In this document: positions 5,925 through 8,054 of the stretch, one piece after another | Layout: each line of letters starts with the position of its first letter | Position numbering within the stretch: the stretch's first letter is position 1 | Origin: Thermococcus sp. | GTDB lineage: Archaea; Methanobacteriota_B; Thermococci; Thermococcales; Thermococcaceae | NCBI GenBank assembly: GCA_027062125.1 | Contig: JAMOTW010000083.1 | Location: 1 to 8,054 of the forward strand | Length of the DNA stretch: 8,054 bases | Direction of reading: 5' to 3' | Made by a program: the position numbers and the translations under genes | Notes under the pieces: model-generated | Databases searched by the model: none | The model's input: only the letters and a program-made list of their open reading frames with translations | Told to the model about the DNA's origin: nothing

Positions 5925-5926
5925 AA
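5921..5926 (-). terminator. T6 tract downstream of glgA
   Basis: The minus strand has TTTTTT starting 8 nt after the glgA stop codon, followed by a further T-containing palindrome. Oligo-T tracts are the usual archaeal terminator, so this probably separates glgA from the binding-protein gene. Confidence 0.5.
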
Positions 5927-5934
5927 TGGAAACC

Positions 5935-7287
5935 TCAAAGGAGAAACGGCATGGCCTTATCCACCGCCCCCTCGTAGACCCTAACGTACCTCCCGCAGGC
6001 CTTCTTCCAGGTGAAGTCCTCCTTTGCCCGCCTCTTACCATTCTCCCTGAGGCGCTTGAGCGTCTCCCCGTCGAGGTTCTTGGCCCGTATCATCGCCCTG
6101 GCCAGTGCGAAAGCATCCCTCGGAGGGACGAGGATTCCAGTGGCGTTCCCGGGGTCTTCGTCGAGGTCGATGACGGTATCCTTTATCCCACCTACGGCGC
6201 TGCCTATGGGAACCGCACCGAGGCACATGGCCTCGAGCTGGACCAAGCCGAAGGGCTCGAAGTAGGACGGGATTATCACGAAGTCCACCGAGCCGTAGAG
6301 CTCGCGGACGGTCTCCCTGGAAAGGAGCTCGGTTATCACGCGGACGTTGCTGGGGAAGCGGTTCTGAACGGCTTTCGCCCACCTCTCCAGCTCAGGGTCG
6401 CCCTTTCCAATTATGAGGAAGCGCATATCGCCAAAGGCAGGGTCGGTTGATAGTATCTCGATGGCCCGCAGGAGAGTGTCCACCCCCTTCTGGGCCCTGT
6501 CAAAGCGGCCTATGAACATGAAGGTTTTGCCGTCGGAGAGGCCGAAACGCTCCAGGATGAGCCTCCTGCGCTCCTCCCTCGGCAGGGCGGCGTTCTCAAG
6601 GAGTCCCTCGTTCCAGAAGGAGCAGTCTATGCCGTTGAAGACGTGCGTAACCTTGCCCTCGAAGTGCCTGAAGAAATCCCACTCCTCCCAGAGGTAGCTC
6701 CTGCTGACGGTCGTGACCATGTCGGCGATGTAGCAGGCGGTGTGCTCGGGGTCTATCTCAGGATAGGGCGCCAACTCACCCAGGTTGGCCTCGTGGAAGT
6801 ACTCCGCTGGAATCCTGGCCTTGTTGAGCCTGTGGATCGTGAAAACGCCCCTTATGCCGAAGTACTTCTTCAAGAGGCCAAAGGCGAAGACGGTGTGCCA
6901 GTCGTGGGCGTGGACGACGTCCGGTTTGAAATCCCCGATGAGCCCGTTCAGCAGGCCGGCACTGGCCTTTCCAAAGAGAACTGTCTTTTTCAGCAGACCC
7001 TCCCAGCCGGGGCCGTAGACGTCCGGCTCGCTCAGAAGACCGCCGGCGAGGGAGTAGACGGTCACACCGTTCCTCCCGCGCCTTCTGGCCTCTATCTCAA
7101 CGCTCTCACCAAAAGCAGTTACCCGGAACTTCTTCACAGGCTCCCCGAGACCCCTTCCGTGGTCGGGGGTGATGACGACGACCTCATGCCCGAGCCCGGC
7201 GAGGCCCTCGGCTATGCTCGTGATGGCCTCGGCCAGGCCGCCCACCTTCACGGGCAGGTACTCAAAGCCAAGTATGAGAACCCTCAC
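5935..7287 (-). CDS. glgA: Glycogen synthase, GT5 family (GlgA)
   Basis: This 450-residue retaining glycosyltransferase transfers glucose from a nucleotide sugar to the growing alpha-1,4-glucan in the cytoplasm. Archaeal members accept ADP- or UDP-glucose. It shows the N-terminal KVGGLAE loop (14-20), HDWHT (128-132), FNGID (217-221), the phosphate-binding FIGRFDRAQKG (258-268, with R261 and K267), and the EPFGLVQLE element (344-352) with both glutamates. Length and sequence agree with Pyrococcus abyssi glycogen synthase as I remember it. The start is the GTG at 7287, because AGAGGTGA (7293-7300) lies 5 nt upstream and homologues begin at this point. An in-frame GTG at 7296 lies inside that site. 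It follows the TrmB-type regulator by 50 bp on the same strand. A TATA-like TTTTAATC (7322-7329) suggests its own promoter, possibly controlled by that regulator. Confidence 0.94.
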   Translation of the reverse strand: MRVLILGFEYLPVKVGGLAEAITSIAEGLAGLGHEVVVITPDHGRGLGEPVKKFRVTAFGESVEIEARRRGRNGVTVYSLAGGLLSEPDVYGPGWEGLLKKTVLFGKASAGLLNGLIGDFKPDVVHAHDWHTVFAFGLLKKYFGIRGVFTIHRLNKARIPAEYFHEANLGELAPYPEIDPEHTACYIADMVTTVSRSYLWEEWDFFRHFEGKVTHVFNGIDCSFWNEGLLENAALPREERRRLILERFGLSDGKTFMFIGRFDRAQKGVDTLLRAIEILSTDPAFGDMRFLIIGKGDPELERWAKAVQNRFPSNVRVITELLSRETVRELYGSVDFVIIPSYFEPFGLVQLEAMCLGAVPIGSAVGGIKDTVIDLDEDPGNATGILVPPRDAFALARAMIRAKNLDGETLKRLRENGKRRAKEDFTWKKACGRYVRVYEGAVDKAMPFLL

Positions 7288-7321
7288 ATGGTTCACCTCT
7301 AGCTGTGGATGAAGCGGGATA

Positions 7322-7329
7322 GATTAAAA
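7322..7329 (-). promoter_or_regulatory. Possible TATA box of glgA
   Basis: The minus strand reads CTCTTTTAATCTATCC, with TTTTAATC here, right after the stop codon of the upstream regulator gene. Initiation about 25 nt downstream would fall near 7298-7304, at the AGAGGTGA ribosome binding site, so the leader would be very short. The same T-rich run might instead end the regulator transcript. Read-through from the regulator gene is also possible. Confidence 0.4.
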
Positions 7330-7337
7330 GAGGGGCA

Positions 7338-8054
7338 TTATTCAAGGAGGATGAACTTCTCGCCCTCAACGTCCTCGAAGTAGCTGCCTATGCCGCCGAC
7401 CTTGAGCTCGCTGCCGTTGTACCTGAAGGTGATGTTCGCTGTGAGGGGGGTGTACTCGTAGTCCACTATGGCGCCATCGAGGGTAACGACCTCCTTGGTA
7501 TCGACCATCCTGCCGACTATCTCGGCCCTCTTGGGAATCCCCGTTATCTTGAGGACCGTGATGAGCGTTCTTATGTTGGCGAGGGAGAGCGGCTTGGGCA
7601 GTTTGTCGTAGTTGAGGGGCTTTATGACCTCGCTGTTGTCGAAGTAGATGGTGTAGAACCAGTGCATGTAGTTCTGGATTATCTTGGGGCTCTTGGCCCA
7701 GAAGGAGTAGAACTTCTCCCGCCTCTTGTCCTTCGGCAGGGCGCCGAAGAAGAGGGCGTAGTCGATGTCGCCGATTATCCAGCTGGCCATGAGCCAGGGC
7801 GCACCGCCGGTCCTGGCCAGGATTATGTTGTCCCCGGTCAGCCAGTCGGGTATCTCGTCCTCGAAGTTGCTGATTATGACGAAGAGCACGTCCTTCCTCG
7901 CCCGGATTTCGCTCTTGAGGAGCTTGAGGAACTCGAAGGGGGTGTTGATTAGAACCTCGTGCTTGGCGGTTCTTATGACGTACTCGGCCCTCTCAACGGT
8001 GTTGTCAAAGCCCTGTATCGTCCATATCTCCGGTAAATCCTCGCCGTGAACCTC
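7338..8054 (-). CDS. TrmB-family transcriptional regulator, C-terminal part (5' end off the right edge)
   Basis: The frame is open from the window edge to a TAA at 7338, giving the last 238 residues of a protein of perhaps 340. TrmB proteins pair an N-terminal winged helix with a C-terminal sugar-sensing domain, and they control sugar uptake, glycolysis and gluconeogenesis in Thermococcales. The visible part begins with an ERAEYVIRTAKHEVLINTP segment typical of the start of the effector domain. It contains TGGAPWLMASWIIGDIDYAL and ends in a small beta domain (GRMVDTKEVVTLDGAIVDY, then SELKVGGIGSYFEDVEGEKF). That last part parallels the VKVGG...IEDYE ending of Thermococcus litoralis TrmB. The winged helix is off-window. 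It could be TrmBL1/Tgr or another paralogue; I cannot decide between them. Its place just upstream of glgA suggests control of glycogen metabolism, which is inference. Confidence 0.85.
   Translation of the reverse strand, partial: EVHGEDLPEIWTIQGFDNTVERAEYVIRTAKHEVLINTPFEFLKLLKSEIRARKDVLFVIISNFEDEIPDWLTGDNIILARTGGAPWLMASWIIGDIDYALFFGALPKDKRREKFYSFWAKSPKIIQNYMHWFYTIYFDNSEVIKPLNYDKLPKPLSLANIRTLITVLKITGIPKRAEIVGRMVDTKEVVTLDGAIVDYEYTPLTANITFRYNGSELKVGGIGSYFEDVEGEKFILLE

Noticed and set aside
5826..5934. Search for the Thermococcales glycolytic motif (TATCAC-N5-GTGATA) near glgA and the binding-protein gene
   Set aside because: No match was found here or elsewhere in the window; TATCAC occurs only inside coding regions without the second half-site.
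6643..7302. A 219-codon plus-strand open frame opposite glgA, with others at 5926-6450 and 6413-6697
   Set aside because: The opposite strand encodes an intact glycogen synthase with all catalytic motifs. These are antisense shadows without ribosome binding sites.
1..8054. CRISPR arrays, tRNA genes, insertion sequences or att-like repeats
   Set aside because: No regularly spaced repeats, tRNA-like cloverleaf motifs, transposase signatures or flanking direct repeats were seen on reading both strands.

Overview
The window most likely comes from a hyperthermophilic euryarchaeon of the order Thermococcales, probably Thermococcus. The RNase P Pop5 subunit and the archaeal glycogen synthase are very close to Pyrococcus/Thermococcus proteins as I remember them. 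The VapBC pair, the COG2108 radical SAM protein and the TrmB-family regulator fit the same group. Genes are tightly packed, promoters are TATA-type (TTTAAATA-like), and ribosome binding sites are GGTGA-like about 5 nt before the start codon. The species cannot be named from the sequence alone.

Layout from left to right. Positions 1-503 (minus strand) hold a VapBC toxin-antitoxin pair. The toxin VapC runs off the left edge. A perfect 14-bp palindrome lies between the TATA box and the antitoxin start and is a good candidate operator. Positions 540-1322 (minus) encode an unrecognised membrane protein with about seven helices. Its upstream region carries a 19-bp-period direct repeat. Positions 1439-2524 (minus) encode an uncharacterised radical SAM enzyme (COG2108-like) with a second set of three cysteines. 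It is divergent from rnp2 (2599-2961, plus), and one AT-rich element may serve both promoters. Positions 2970-5825 (minus) encode a large exported family 5 solute-binding protein of 951 residues. Its C-terminal part looks like an archaeal S-layer-type domain, and no permease genes lie beside it. Positions 5935-7287 (minus) encode glycogen synthase GlgA. Positions 7338-8054 (minus) hold the C-terminal two-thirds of a TrmB-type sugar-responsive regulator that runs off the right edge.

How the genes may work together. The right half has a carbohydrate theme: a sugar-sensing regulator, glycogen synthase and a surface binding protein of a family that in hyperthermophiles often binds oligosaccharides. 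That functional link is inference. The left half is a set of unlinked genes: toxin-antitoxin, a membrane protein, a radical SAM enzyme and RNA processing. No tRNA, rRNA, CRISPR array, insertion sequence or replication origin was seen. The observations most worth following up are the binding protein/S-layer-like fusion, the extra cysteines of the radical SAM protein, the vapBC palindrome, the repeat upstream of the membrane gene, and the imperfect palindrome between glgA and the binding protein.
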